This document shows, piece by piece, positions 24,815 through 34,389 of a DNA stretch of 64,000 nucleotides; the stretch's first letter is position 1, and the number at the start of each line of letters is the position of its first letter. The position numbers and the translations under genes were made by a program. Source of the stretch: Nocardia cyriacigeorgica (lineage in GTDB: Bacteria > Actinomycetota > Actinomycetes > Mycobacteriales > Mycobacteriaceae). The stretch lies in contig NZ_JARWNX010000061.1 in NCBI RefSeq assembly GCF_029868385.1, forward strand, positions 1 through 64,000. The letters are read 5' to 3'. The notes below the pieces were generated by a model. That model was not told the DNA's origin. It worked only from the letters and a program-made list of their open reading frames with translations, and searched no databases.

Positions 24815-25393
24815 TCAGCCGTGCAGCGTCGGTCGGTAGACGAGTTCTTGGATATCGCCGTCCAGTGTCCGGCTCTCGATCAGCTCGAGATCGAAGTCGG
24901 CGCCACCTTCGAAGATGCGGTCGAGTCCGGTCTTTCCGGTGATCACCGGGAACAGCGTCACCTGGACACGGTCGACCAGACCCGCGGCCATCAGCGCCCG
25001 GTTCATCGACAGGCTGCCGTGCGAGCGCAACGGCACCGCGGACACCTTCTTCAGCTCGGCGACGATATCGACGGCGTCACCGTTGGCGATGGTCGCATCC
25101 GGCCAGTCGAGCGGCCCTTCCAAGGTGGTCGACACCACCGTCGCCGGCAAGCTCCGCATCCGGGTGACCCAGGGGTCACGAACCTCGGACTCGGGAGTGC
25201 TCGAGGCCAGCATCTGTGCGAACAAGCGGTACGTATCGGCTCCGAAGACCATTCGCTGTTCTTCGGCGTAGGAGGCGAGGCGGTGGTCGAGTAATTCGGG
25301 ACCTTGTTTTCCCCAGTAGCCGGTCCAGTCGCCGCCCGCGGCGCCGTAGCCGTCGAGGCTGGAGAAGACGTCGAAGGTGTAGGTAGCGGTCAT
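24815..25393 (-). CDS. Dihydrofolate-reductase-like (RibD C-terminal) family protein
   Basis: A 192-residue protein with TFDVFSSLDGYGAAGGDW at the start, RMVFGADTYRLFAQM, LRSHGSLSMNRALMAAGLVDRVQVTLFPVITGKTG and an ELIESRTLDGDIQELVYRP tail. This is the pattern of the stand-alone RibD_C/YyaP-type reductases, whose substrates are generally unknown. Start at 25393 follows GAGGAGG. It is divergent from the DoxX gene. Confidence 0.82.
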   Translation of the reverse strand: MTATYTFDVFSSLDGYGAAGGDWTGYWGKQGPELLDHRLASYAEEQRMVFGADTYRLFAQMLASSTPESEVRDPWVTRMRSLPATVVSTTLEGPLDWPDATIANGDAVDIVAELKKVSAVPLRSHGSLSMNRALMAAGLVDRVQVTLFPVITGKTGLDRIFEGGADFDLELIESRTLDGDIQELVYRPTLHG

Positions 25394-25633
25394 GGTGCCC
25401 TCCTCGAGTGCAATGGATCGCGTATGTGAGTACAGACCGGCGGTCATGGCAGAACTCATCGCCGCCCGCGGCGGCGGATCGGTCCACACGCGCCGATTCG
25501 GCTCGGTCATAGCGGGTATACGCGGTGGTACGGTCGGAATCACCTGGTAGACGGGCCGACGATGTTGTCGCACGGGTCCGTCGCCGGTCCGCGACGACCC
25601 ATTGCCGCGGCTTCGCCAGAGTTCGACCGCACG

Positions 25634-25667
25634 ATCGACACTCCCGAGGAATCGACACTCCCGAGGA
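25634..25667 (+). repeat. 17-bp tandem duplication before the DoxX gene
   Basis: ATCGACACTCCCGAGGA occurs twice head-to-tail (25634-25650, 25651-25667), placing two GAGGA stretches upstream of the ATG at 25682. It looks like a recent duplication in the ribosome-binding region. Confidence 0.8.
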
Positions 25668-25681
25668 AAGGGGTTACCACC

Positions 25682-26761
25682 ATGCTGATCCGCAGGCTCG
25701 CCCGACCGCTGCTGGCGAGTGCCTTCGTCGTGGACGGCGTCGACACCCTCATGCACCCGGAGTCGCGGGTGAAATCGGCGTCGGCGGTGGTGCAGAAGGG
25801 GCAGCAGTCGCTGCCATCGGATATGGCCGACAAACTCCCCAGCGATCCGGGTGTGCTGGTCAGGGCGACAGCGGTGACGCAGGTCGCCGGTGGGGCGATG
25901 CTCGCGCTCGGTAAGGCGCCGCGGCTGGCCGCGCTGGCGCTGGCCGCGACCGTTGTCCCGGCCACCGTCACCCAACAGGACTTCTGGGCCGAATCCGACC
26001 CCGACCGCAGGGCCGCCAAACGGACCGCGTTCCTCAAGGATGTCAGCCTGCTCGGCGGGCTGATGATCGCGAGCGCCGATACCGCGGGCAAACCGTCGCT
26101 GGGCTGGCGCGGCAGGCGTGCGGCGAAGAGTGCCGCCACCGCGGTGGGCGCTGCGTTGCCGTTCGGGGCGTCCGCGCACGACGGGAGCGGTGAGGCGTTG
26201 CGGCAGCAGCTCCAGCATGCGGCCGAACGCGGGCGCGAGTTCGCGGGAGTCGCGGCCACCAAGGGAGCGGCATTGGCCGAGACCGCGCAGGAGCGGGCAC
26301 CGGAATGGGCCGAAACCGCACGTCATCGTGGTGCCGAACTCGCCGAGGCGGCCCGACACCGTGGGGCCGCATTGGCCGAGACCGCCCAACACCGCAGCGC
26401 TGCGCTGGCCGAGACCGCCCAGCAGCGCGGGCCCGAGCTGGCCGAAGCGGCCCGTCAGCGTGGCGCGACGCTCGCGGGTACCGCGCAGCAGCACGGGCCC
26501 GAATGGGCCGAGGTCGCCAAATCACGCGGCACCGAGTTCGCCGATATCGCCAAACATCGCGGCGCCGAGTTCGCCGATGTGGCCAAACATCGCGGTGCGG
26601 AATGGGCCGAAACCGCCCGCCACCGTGCCGCGGAACTGGCCGCAGCCGCGCGCGAACAGGGCGCACAACTGGCCGAATCCGGCGCCCAGGCCGCCGAAAC
26701 GGCACGCGAGCGCCTGGAGCCGAACAAGCCCGAGCGCCGGTTCTGGCGTCGCTCTCGATAG
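25682..26761 (+). CDS. DoxX-family membrane protein with C-terminal 11-residue repeats
   Basis: A 359-residue protein. Residues 1-140 are DoxX-like (LLASAFVVDGVDTLMHP, GGAMLALGKAPRLAALALA, four hydrophobic segments). From residue 184 to 337 there are fourteen 11-residue units of the form GAELAETARHR. Ala/Leu/Trp/Phe lie on one face and Glu/Arg/His/Gln on the other, as in apolipoprotein- or LEA-like amphipathic helices. The tail is basic (ERRFWRRSR). The repeat arm probably lies on a membrane or lipid surface (inference). The duplicated GAGGA precedes the start. Confidence 0.85.
   Translation: MLIRRLARPLLASAFVVDGVDTLMHPESRVKSASAVVQKGQQSLPSDMADKLPSDPGVLVRATAVTQVAGGAMLALGKAPRLAALALAATVVPATVTQQDFWAESDPDRRAAKRTAFLKDVSLLGGLMIASADTAGKPSLGWRGRRAAKSAATAVGAALPFGASAHDGSGEALRQQLQHAAERGREFAGVAATKGAALAETAQERAPEWAETARHRGAELAEAARHRGAALAETAQHRSAALAETAQQRGPELAEAARQRGATLAGTAQQHGPEWAEVAKSRGTEFADIAKHRGAEFADVAKHRGAEWAETARHRAAELAAAAREQGAQLAESGAQAAETARERLEPNKPERRFWRRSR
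26231..26692 (+). repeat. 33-bp coding repeat array (14 units)
   Basis: Degenerate 33-base repeats encode the 11-residue units of the DoxX protein. Units differ at synonymous and conservative positions, so the array is old or under selection rather than a fresh expansion. Confidence 0.8.
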
Positions 26762-27137
26762 CCGAGACCGCCGCTCGTTTCACATATCGGGACCCTCGAG
26801 TGAGCGGACGTACGACCGCCCGTCGACCTACGGCCAGCGAGCGGTGCGTACGTCCGCTCGCTGGCCGTTCCCCCGGCCGTGCCGCGCACAGGTCCGCGAA
26901 CTACACGGATTCGGAGACTACTGCGGAAGTCGCCTGCTCACGCGAATCTTGTGCGCACGGCGGCCCGGTCGCGGGCGCGCGCCATCCGGACGCCATGTTC
27001 CGCCCGGGCCTTGCGTCACGACGCCGAACATGCATGCGCCGCATCTTTTGTTGCAGGATCAATCTCGCTCCGTCGCCGCCTGTGAACCAGCACAAGCGAG
27101 GTGTGCGTGATGCCCATGGCTCGTTAGCATCCGCGCC
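26762..27137. other. Intergenic region with two overlapping, mutually exclusive hairpins
   Basis: No gene seen in 376 bases. Hairpin A pairs 26800-26814 with 26847-26861 (one G-U). Hairpin B pairs 26830-26844 with 26854-26868 (15 bases, perfect) and is followed by TCCCCC. They share 26854-26861, so only one can form. It may be an attenuator or simply the DoxX terminator. The remainder up to the lipoprotein start shows no clear signal. Confidence 0.6.
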
Positions 27138-27635
27138 ATGATTCGACTGGCGGCGGTAGTGATCAGCGCGGGCCTGCTCGCGACGGGATGCGGTGCCGAG
27201 GACGACAGCACCACGGCGGCGCCCTCCTGGGATCCGTGCACCGTCTCCGATCAGTTGATCACCGAGGCCGGGTTCGTCGCCGGTTCCAAGCGCAGGGATG
27301 TCGCCGCCGGCGCCGACGACTCGTGGGCGGGATGCGGCTGGAGCAGCGCCGACGCCGCCGTGCGCATCCTGTTCGCCGACGACACCGCGCTGTCGCGGTT
27401 GCGCGACGAGCCAGGCATCATCGAGCCGACCGACACCACCGTCGCCGATCGGCCCGCTCTGCGCTTCCACAGCTCCGGCGGCGATCCCGCCACCAGCTGT
27501 TCACTCGCCCTCGGTACCGCCGACGGCGGGGTGGTTCGGGTCCGGGTGGACCGCGGCGCCGATCCGGGCGGGGAGCCGACCTGTACCCGGGTCGAGCACA
27601 TCGTCACGGTTCTCGCACCCGCCCTACCGGGCTGA
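27138..27635 (+). CDS. Secreted lipoprotein, DUF3558-like
   Basis: A 165-residue protein with signal peptide residues 1-17 and lipobox LATGC (Cys18). The body (DPCTVSDQLITEAGF, WAGCGWSS, RRDVAAGADDSWAGC) matches the DUF3558 lipoproteins widespread in Nocardia and Mycobacterium; two Cys pairs probably form disulphides. It is anchored to the outer face of the cytoplasmic membrane. Function unknown. Confidence 0.78.
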   Translation: MIRLAAVVISAGLLATGCGAEDDSTTAAPSWDPCTVSDQLITEAGFVAGSKRRDVAAGADDSWAGCGWSSADAAVRILFADDTALSRLRDEPGIIEPTDTTVADRPALRFHSSGGDPATSCSLALGTADGGVVRVRVDRGADPGGEPTCTRVEHIVTVLAPALPG

Positions 27636-27729
27636 GCCCGTTCACCGACGCCACGAGTCCACACGCCTGTGATGGCTCACAAACAAAGACGTTCGTAGAC
27701 TCGTGCCCGCCCAATCCACTCGGAAAACT

Positions 27730-27783
27730 CCCCGGTTGCGGTGGAGGGCTGGCTAGCGTATTACCGCACAGTCGCAACCGGGG
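27730..27783. promoter_or_regulatory. Inverted repeat before the PucR-type regulator
   Basis: CCCCGGTTGCG and CGCAACCGGGG lie 32 bases apart; the second arm merges into the ribosome-site region of the gene at 27800. TAGCGTATT between the arms could hold a promoter -10. Possible autoregulatory site. Confidence 0.45.
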
Positions 27784-27799
27784 GGTAGAAGGAGTCACT

Positions 27800-29020
27800 A
27801 TGGCCGTCGACAGCGCGATGCGAGCAGCACTCACGGTTTCCGGACAGCCGATGTCGGCGCCACTCCAGGATGTTCGCAATCTATCGCGGCAGATGGTCGG
27901 CCATTTCGTCGAGAACGTGGTGCCCTGCGGCACCCTGCCGGGCGACGCCATCTACGGCGATGTCACCACCATCACCCGGGTCTGTCTCGAGCTGGCGGTG
28001 AGCATGCTCGACGGGCGCGACATCCCGGAGAAGACCCGCCGCCTGGAGAACGCCGCCGCGGGCTGGGCGCGCGAAGGCGTGCCGATCGACACCATTCACC
28101 ACGCCATCCACGAAGGGTTCAAACTCGGTTTCGATCTGGTGGTGTCGAACGCCTCGGTCACCGACTACTCCAATCTGGTCGACGGCGCCAAACTCGTTGT
28201 CGAGATGCTCGACCGGATGACCTCGGCGATCTCCATGGCCTATGTGCGCGAATTGCGCGCGGTCGTCAGCGAGCACCACACGGCGGTGCACACCCTCACC
28301 TCCGCACTGCTCGGCGGGCACAGCACCTCCACCATGGCCCGCGAATGCGGTATCGAGATCGCCGAGTCGTACACCGTGCTGGCGATGGCGATCCCCGCCC
28401 ATCCCGACGAATCCGACGCGACGTTGGACGGCAAGGTCGTGGCCCGCCGCAAACTGCGCCGCGTACAGGCCGAGCTGGCCACCCGCTGTGGGGAACGCGC
28501 ACTGTCGCTGCTGAGCGTCGACGGCGGCACCATCCTCGTGCCGAGCACGACCTTCTCCGATGAGGAACTCGACGAACTCGTCGCACAGCTCTCGCGCGCC
28601 GCACAGGTGCCCATCACCGCCGCGGTGGTGGAATCGCCGACCTCGACGATCCCCGGCGCCGCCGACCAGGCACATGAACTGCTGGACATGGTGCAACGAC
28701 TGCGCTGTGTGCGCGGGCTGTACCGGTTCGACGATATGGCACTGGAGTACCAGCTCACCCGCCCCGGACCGGGCCGGGAGTATCTCGGTTCACTGCTCGA
28801 CCCGCTCGACGATCATCCGGAGCTGCTCGAGACGTTGCAGCGGCACATCTCCAACAACCTCAACCGGCAGCGCACCGCGAGGGTCATGCATATCCACACC
28901 AACACCATCGACTACCGGCTCAAACGCATCGCCCAACTCACCGGCTTCGATCCGACCCAGCCCTCGGGGCTGTGGTATCTGCGTTCGGCGCTGGTCGCCC
29001 GCACCTACCGTTCGGCGTGA
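27800..29020 (+). CDS. PucR/CdaR-family transcriptional regulator
   Basis: A 406-residue protein. The N-terminal RsbR-like helical domain at about 25-155 has GWAREGVPIDTIHHAIHEGFKLGFD and LVDGAKLVVEMLDRMTSAISMAYVRELRAV. A middle GGDEF-like fold is followed by the C-terminal PucR HTH_30 at about 340-400 (LLETLQRHISNNLNRQRTARVMHIHTNTIDYRLKRI). Start at 27800 follows AAGGAG. These regulators are common in Nocardia and Rhodococcus with mostly unknown targets. The next gene, convergent, encodes only the N-terminal-type domain. Confidence 0.85.
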   Translation: MAVDSAMRAALTVSGQPMSAPLQDVRNLSRQMVGHFVENVVPCGTLPGDAIYGDVTTITRVCLELAVSMLDGRDIPEKTRRLENAAAGWAREGVPIDTIHHAIHEGFKLGFDLVVSNASVTDYSNLVDGAKLVVEMLDRMTSAISMAYVRELRAVVSEHHTAVHTLTSALLGGHSTSTMARECGIEIAESYTVLAMAIPAHPDESDATLDGKVVARRKLRRVQAELATRCGERALSLLSVDGGTILVPSTTFSDEELDELVAQLSRAAQVPITAAVVESPTSTIPGAADQAHELLDMVQRLRCVRGLYRFDDMALEYQLTRPGPGREYLGSLLDPLDDHPELLETLQRHISNNLNRQRTARVMHIHTNTIDYRLKRIAQLTGFDPTQPSGLWYLRSALVARTYRSA

Positions 29021-29059
29021 TCGGCTGGCGACGAGCGCCTGGGTTGCCGACCCTCGCGG

Positions 29060-29440
29060 CTACGCCGATCGCAATTGCGCCACGTAGGCGCGCGATACCG
29101 CCGAGGTCAGCGTGTCGAGCAGATCCACGATGAGGCATTCGTCGCCGCCTCCGGTGCCGAATCCGAGGCGGCGCCGACCCGGATCGCCGAGCCCGAGACC
29201 GGCTTTGACGCTGTCGTGGATGACGTGCTGGATCGCCTCCAACGGCACCTGTTCCCTCGCGCAGCGCGCCGCCGCCCGCTCCAACCGCGCCATGACCCGC
29301 CGCGACGAGGGGTCGGAATCATCGAGCAATATCAGGGCCATATCGAGACCGAGACCGAGCGCGGTGCCGAAATCGCTTTCCGCGCGGCGCGCCACCGGGG
29401 AGTCCCGTGCCGTCGTATCGAACGGGACATCCTCGCTCAT
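29060..29440 (-). CDS. Stand-alone RsbR-like domain, paralogue of the adjacent regulator's N-terminus
   Basis: A 126-residue protein. ARCAREQVPLEAIQHVIHDSVKAGLGLGDPG and IVDLLDTLTSAVSRAYVAQLRSA match the N-terminal domain of the neighbouring PucR regulator (AGWAREGVPIDTIHHAIHEG and MLDRMTSAISMAYVRELRAV). It has no HTH. It could modulate such regulators by mixed dimerisation, or be a decayed copy; the frame is intact. Confidence 0.7.
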   Translation of the reverse strand: MSEDVPFDTTARDSPVARRAESDFGTALGLGLDMALILLDDSDPSSRRVMARLERAAARCAREQVPLEAIQHVIHDSVKAGLGLGDPGRRRLGFGTGGGDECLIVDLLDTLTSAVSRAYVAQLRSA

Positions 29441-29681
29441 CGCATTCCCTCCACCGAACCACCACCGACCCGACGAACGTATCCCTGTCTATCCGTCCAT
29501 CCGGTCATATCGAACGGACTTCGGCTATCCGCCGAATCGACGCGCCGAACAATTGTGAAACGTCCCATTCACACATATCTCGCTTCGTGGCATTCCGACA
29601 GTGCCGTAACCGCCGTTCGACCAGCGCTCCCCCGGTCCAGGGCAAGCTGCGAAGCTCGGCCGGGTCGATTAGGGTGCGGCG

Positions 29682-30464
29682 GTGGATACAGCCGAATTTG
29701 TCGACCGTGGCAGCTCGATCGCGGATCGACTGACGACGACGCAGGCGGCGCCGCCGTCGTGGCTGGTGCTCGGCGCCGCCGCGGTGGCGCTGGTACTGGT
29801 GGGATACGGACCGCTGTGGCGGCTGACGCGCAATGTGGTGACGATCGCGCACGAAGGCGGTCACGCGCTGGTGGCGCTGCTGACCGGGCGCAGGCTCAAC
29901 AGCATCACCCTGCATTCGGACACCTCGGGGCTGACGGTCTCGAGCGGTAAGCCCTACGGGCTCGGCATGATCCTCACGGCGTTGGCCGGATATCCGGCAC
30001 CGGCCTTGCTCGGCCTCGGGTTCGCCGCACTGCTCGGCGCGAACCGGATCACGCTCATGCTGTGGATCGCCATCGCCGCCCTGGCCGCGATGCTGATCAT
30101 GGTGCGCAACGTCTACGGGGTGGTCTCGGTATTCGTTACCGGCGCACTGGTTTTCGGCGTCTCCTGGTTCGGCTCGGATACCTTGCAGGCCGGGTTCGCC
30201 TACCTCGCCACCTGGTTGCTGCTACTGGCCGGGATCCGGCCGGTGATCGAATTGCAGCGGACCCGGTCCGGGCGCCGCTCGGCCGAACTCACCACCGACG
30301 CCGATCAGCTCGCGCGGCTGACCCGGCTGCCCGGACTGCTGTGGGTGCTGGTGTTCGCGACCGTCAGCCTCGGCGCACTCGCCCTCGGTGCCGGACTGCT
30401 GCTGTCGGCGACGGCCGGGATCTGTCTGCCCGTCCTGTCCGACAGCACCTGCGTTCCCGCCTGA
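29682..30464 (+). CDS. M50-like membrane metalloprotease-family protein
   Basis: A 260-residue membrane protein with GTG start. HEGGH at His57-Glu58-x2-His61 is a zinc HExxH motif at the start of a transmembrane helix, followed by ALLTGRRLNSITLHSDTSG, as in the M50B-like family common in actinobacteria. About six or seven TM segments. The usual distal Asp ligand (NxxPxxxxDG) is not obvious, so activity is uncertain. Substrates unknown. Confidence 0.75.
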   Translation: MDTAEFVDRGSSIADRLTTTQAAPPSWLVLGAAAVALVLVGYGPLWRLTRNVVTIAHEGGHALVALLTGRRLNSITLHSDTSGLTVSSGKPYGLGMILTALAGYPAPALLGLGFAALLGANRITLMLWIAIAALAAMLIMVRNVYGVVSVFVTGALVFGVSWFGSDTLQAGFAYLATWLLLLAGIRPVIELQRTRSGRRSAELTTDADQLARLTRLPGLLWVLVFATVSLGALALGAGLLLSATAGICLPVLSDSTCVPA

Positions 30465-30493
30465 TCGGTCACGGTCGCACCACGCGAGCCATC

Positions 30494-30525
30494 CCGGTCA
30501 GGCGACACCGATTCCGCCTGACCGG
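30494..30525. terminator. Bidirectional terminator
   Basis: 11-base arms CCGGTCAGGCG and CGCCTGACCGG with a 10-base loop, between the converging M50 and siderophore-interacting genes. Confidence 0.75.
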
Positions 30526-30565
30526 TCGAATGCCGAGGGCACCGGGCAGTGGCAGCCGATCGGAT

Positions 30566-31342
30566 CTATCCGACGGATTCGGCCGCGGCGAGTTCGGACT
30601 TCCAGACCCGGAAGCCCTCTTCGGTGCGGCCACGCCGCCAGTATCCGGAGATGGACGCGAACTCGGCGGGCACACCACGTTCCTTGCGGATGTAGCGGCG
30701 CAGATTGTGCATCACCGCCTGCGCCTCGCCGTGGATGAACACATTCGCCTGGCCGGGCAGCCACTGCGCCGCACGCACCGCGGCGATGATCGGAGCGTTG
30801 TCACCGGCCCGGTCCTCGCCCACCTCATGAGCGGCGGCGCCGCGGTGGATCCAGTTCACCTCGAGCTGCGCCTTGGAGTCGAACACGATCTCGTCGGCGG
30901 CATCGGTCACCTCGAGGAACACCTTGGCCGTCGCACCGTCGGGCAGCGCCTCCACCGCCGCCGAGATGGCGGGCAGCGCCGACTCGTCACCGGCCAGCAG
31001 ATGCCAGTCGGCGTCCGCGCGCGGTGCGTACGCACCGCCCGGTCCGAACATCGTGATCTGTTCGCCCACAGCCACATTCGCCGCCCACGGACCGGCGATC
31101 CCCTCATCGCCGTGCACCACGAAGTCGATCGCGATGCGACGGGCCACCGGATCGTAGGACCGCACCGTATAGGTGCGCATCACTTCACCGTCGGGACGGT
31201 CGAAGAGCAGCTTGACGTAGGCGTCGGTGAATTCGTTCGGCGTGAATTCATCGAAACCGGGGTCGCCGAGATGGACCCGGACGAAATGCGGGCCGATCTG
31301 TTCGGTCCCGACAACGGTCAAGGTCGTGCGCTTCCTGGCCAT
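30566..31342 (-). CDS. Siderophore-interacting protein (ferric-siderophore reductase)
   Basis: A 258-residue SIP-family flavoprotein: FAD-binding RTYTVRSYD at about 56-64, IDFVVHGDEGIAGPWA at about 71-86 and FGPGGAYAP, then an NAD(P)H domain with AGDESALPAI and an ISGYWRRGRTEEGFRVWK tail. It reduces Fe(III)-siderophore in the cytoplasm to release iron. An IdeR box lies just upstream, so it should be expressed under iron limitation. Confidence 0.9.
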   Translation of the reverse strand: MARKRTTLTVVGTEQIGPHFVRVHLGDPGFDEFTPNEFTDAYVKLLFDRPDGEVMRTYTVRSYDPVARRIAIDFVVHGDEGIAGPWAANVAVGEQITMFGPGGAYAPRADADWHLLAGDESALPAISAAVEALPDGATAKVFLEVTDAADEIVFDSKAQLEVNWIHRGAAAHEVGEDRAGDNAPIIAAVRAAQWLPGQANVFIHGEAQAVMHNLRRYIRKERGVPAEFASISGYWRRGRTEEGFRVWKSELAAAESVG

Positions 31343-31360
31343 CCAGCCTCCCTCGGCGAG

Positions 31361-31376
31361 TTAGGTTTACCTAACC
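31361..31376 (-). promoter_or_regulatory. IdeR/DtxR iron box
   Basis: TTAGGTTTACCTAACC begins 18 bases upstream of the siderophore-interacting gene. TTAGGT and its partner match the conserved IdeR operator halves. Iron-loaded IdeR would repress the gene. Confidence 0.85.
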
Positions 31377-31492
31377 GAACGATACACGACCGTCCGGCCG
31401 GCCCGGCTCCACCGCATCGTGGCCGGTGAAATCCCCGGCCGCCCCGCTGTTTTGGGATAGTCTCACAGCAGGTCACCGGGGAAGGCATCACA

Positions 31493-32690
31493 ATGACCGC
31501 AGCCACTGTTCTACGCCCTTTGGCGCCGAGTGAGCAGATTTTCGCATTCGCGGAGGTCTTCGTCGGATATTCGGCCCGGGTGTCGGGCCGACTCGATCCG
31601 GCGGCGTTGGCGGTGGCCTTCGACGCGGTGGTCCGCGCCCATCCGATGCTCGGCGCGCGACTGATGCCGATCGACGACACCGCTCATGTGATGCTGGCAC
31701 CAGACGGCGACCCACCGCGGCCGACCATCACCGATGGCACGCCGGAACAGCTGCTGACCGGCGCCGATCCCGATCAGCGGCGCTCGGCCTGTGAGCTGTG
31801 CGTGGTCCGCGACGGCGACACCGCGAGCGTGACGCTGCTGACCCATCACAGCATCGCCGACGCCGTGCATTCGCTGGCGATCTTCGCGCGGCTGTGGCGC
31901 GGGTATCGGGAAGCGGCCGCCGGTCGGTCGCCGGTGGTGACCGAACAGCCGTATCCGGCGTCGGTGGAGGACCTGCTCGGCGCGCGCGGTATCGCGAAAC
32001 GTCCGGTGCGCGGTCCGACGGCCCCGCCCCTGCCCGCCACGGTGCCGACCTCGGCCGCCGAGGACGCCTATCCCCCGCTGATCACCACCCGCTGTCGGTT
32101 GAGCCGGGCCTCGACCGCCGCGCTCATCGGGCTCGGCCACCGGACCGGCGTCACCGTGCACGGCTTGGTGTCGGCGGCGCTGCTGCTCGCTGAAGCGGAG
32201 ACGCGCGGGGTCCCGGTGAATCGGCTGCACTACGCGTACTCGGTGGATCTGCGTCCCCGACTGAGCCCACCGGTCGGTCCCACCGAAGCCACCAATGCCC
32301 TCGGCTACACCTCCTACCGGCCGGGCGCCGACCACTCCCTGGTCGGCGTGGCCCGCGGCATCCGCGCGGCGCTGCGCGCCGACCTCGACTCGGGTTTCCT
32401 CCAGCAGACGCCACTCCAGATTCCCGAGATGGCCGCGGCACCACCGGACACCGTGATCGCCACCAACTGGGGCCGGATCCCGCCGCTGATCGCTCCCGAC
32501 GGGCTGCGCATCACCGACTTCCGCTCCACGATGATCGCCAAACGCGATCGCACCGGGCGGCGGCTGCAACAACCGGGCGGCGGCACCACGATCATCAGCA
32601 CCTTCGACGACCGGTTGAGCGTCGAGGTTCATCATCCACCGACCTTCCGCGCGGAGCAGCTGCTGCGCATCGCCCGGATCGGCGCGCTGC

Positions 32691-32710
<20 letters not shown>
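31493..32710 (+). CDS. PapA5-like acyltransferase (condensation-domain fold)
   Basis: A 405-residue protein. HHSIADAVH at 118-126 is the acyltransferase motif HHxxxD (His119, Asp123), and DLRPRLSPP near 250 matches the second conserved block of PapA5/condensation enzymes. PapA proteins esterify polyketide or glycolipid alcohols with acyl groups. No polyketide synthase lies nearby, so the acceptor is unknown. It is divergent from the iron-regulated gene, and its 3' end overlaps the convergent metallophosphoesterase gene by 20 bases. Confidence 0.8.
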
Positions 32711-34205
<1,495 letters not shown>

Positions 34206-34218
34206 TGGTGCCTTTCCA

Positions 34219-34266
34219 ACATGCCGGGCATTCGCGTAGACGAACCTACGCGATGCCCCCACATGT
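34219..34266. promoter_or_regulatory. Long imperfect inverted repeat upstream of the phosphoesterase
   Basis: GGCATTCGCGTAG (34227-34239) pairs with CTACGCGATGCC (34246-34257) with one bulge, flanked by ACATG/CATGT outer arms. It starts 14 bases upstream of the start codon. Operator or leader hairpin. Confidence 0.5.
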
Positions 34267-34389
34267 TCGATGGGCAAGTACCGACGACGTCCCACCGTCG
34301 GCCGCGGCGCGTGCATCGTCCTCGCGTGGCCGGGGCACTCGGCCGCTGCCCCGGAGGCGACCCGTACCGCACCGCCCCGAACCGGAGCC

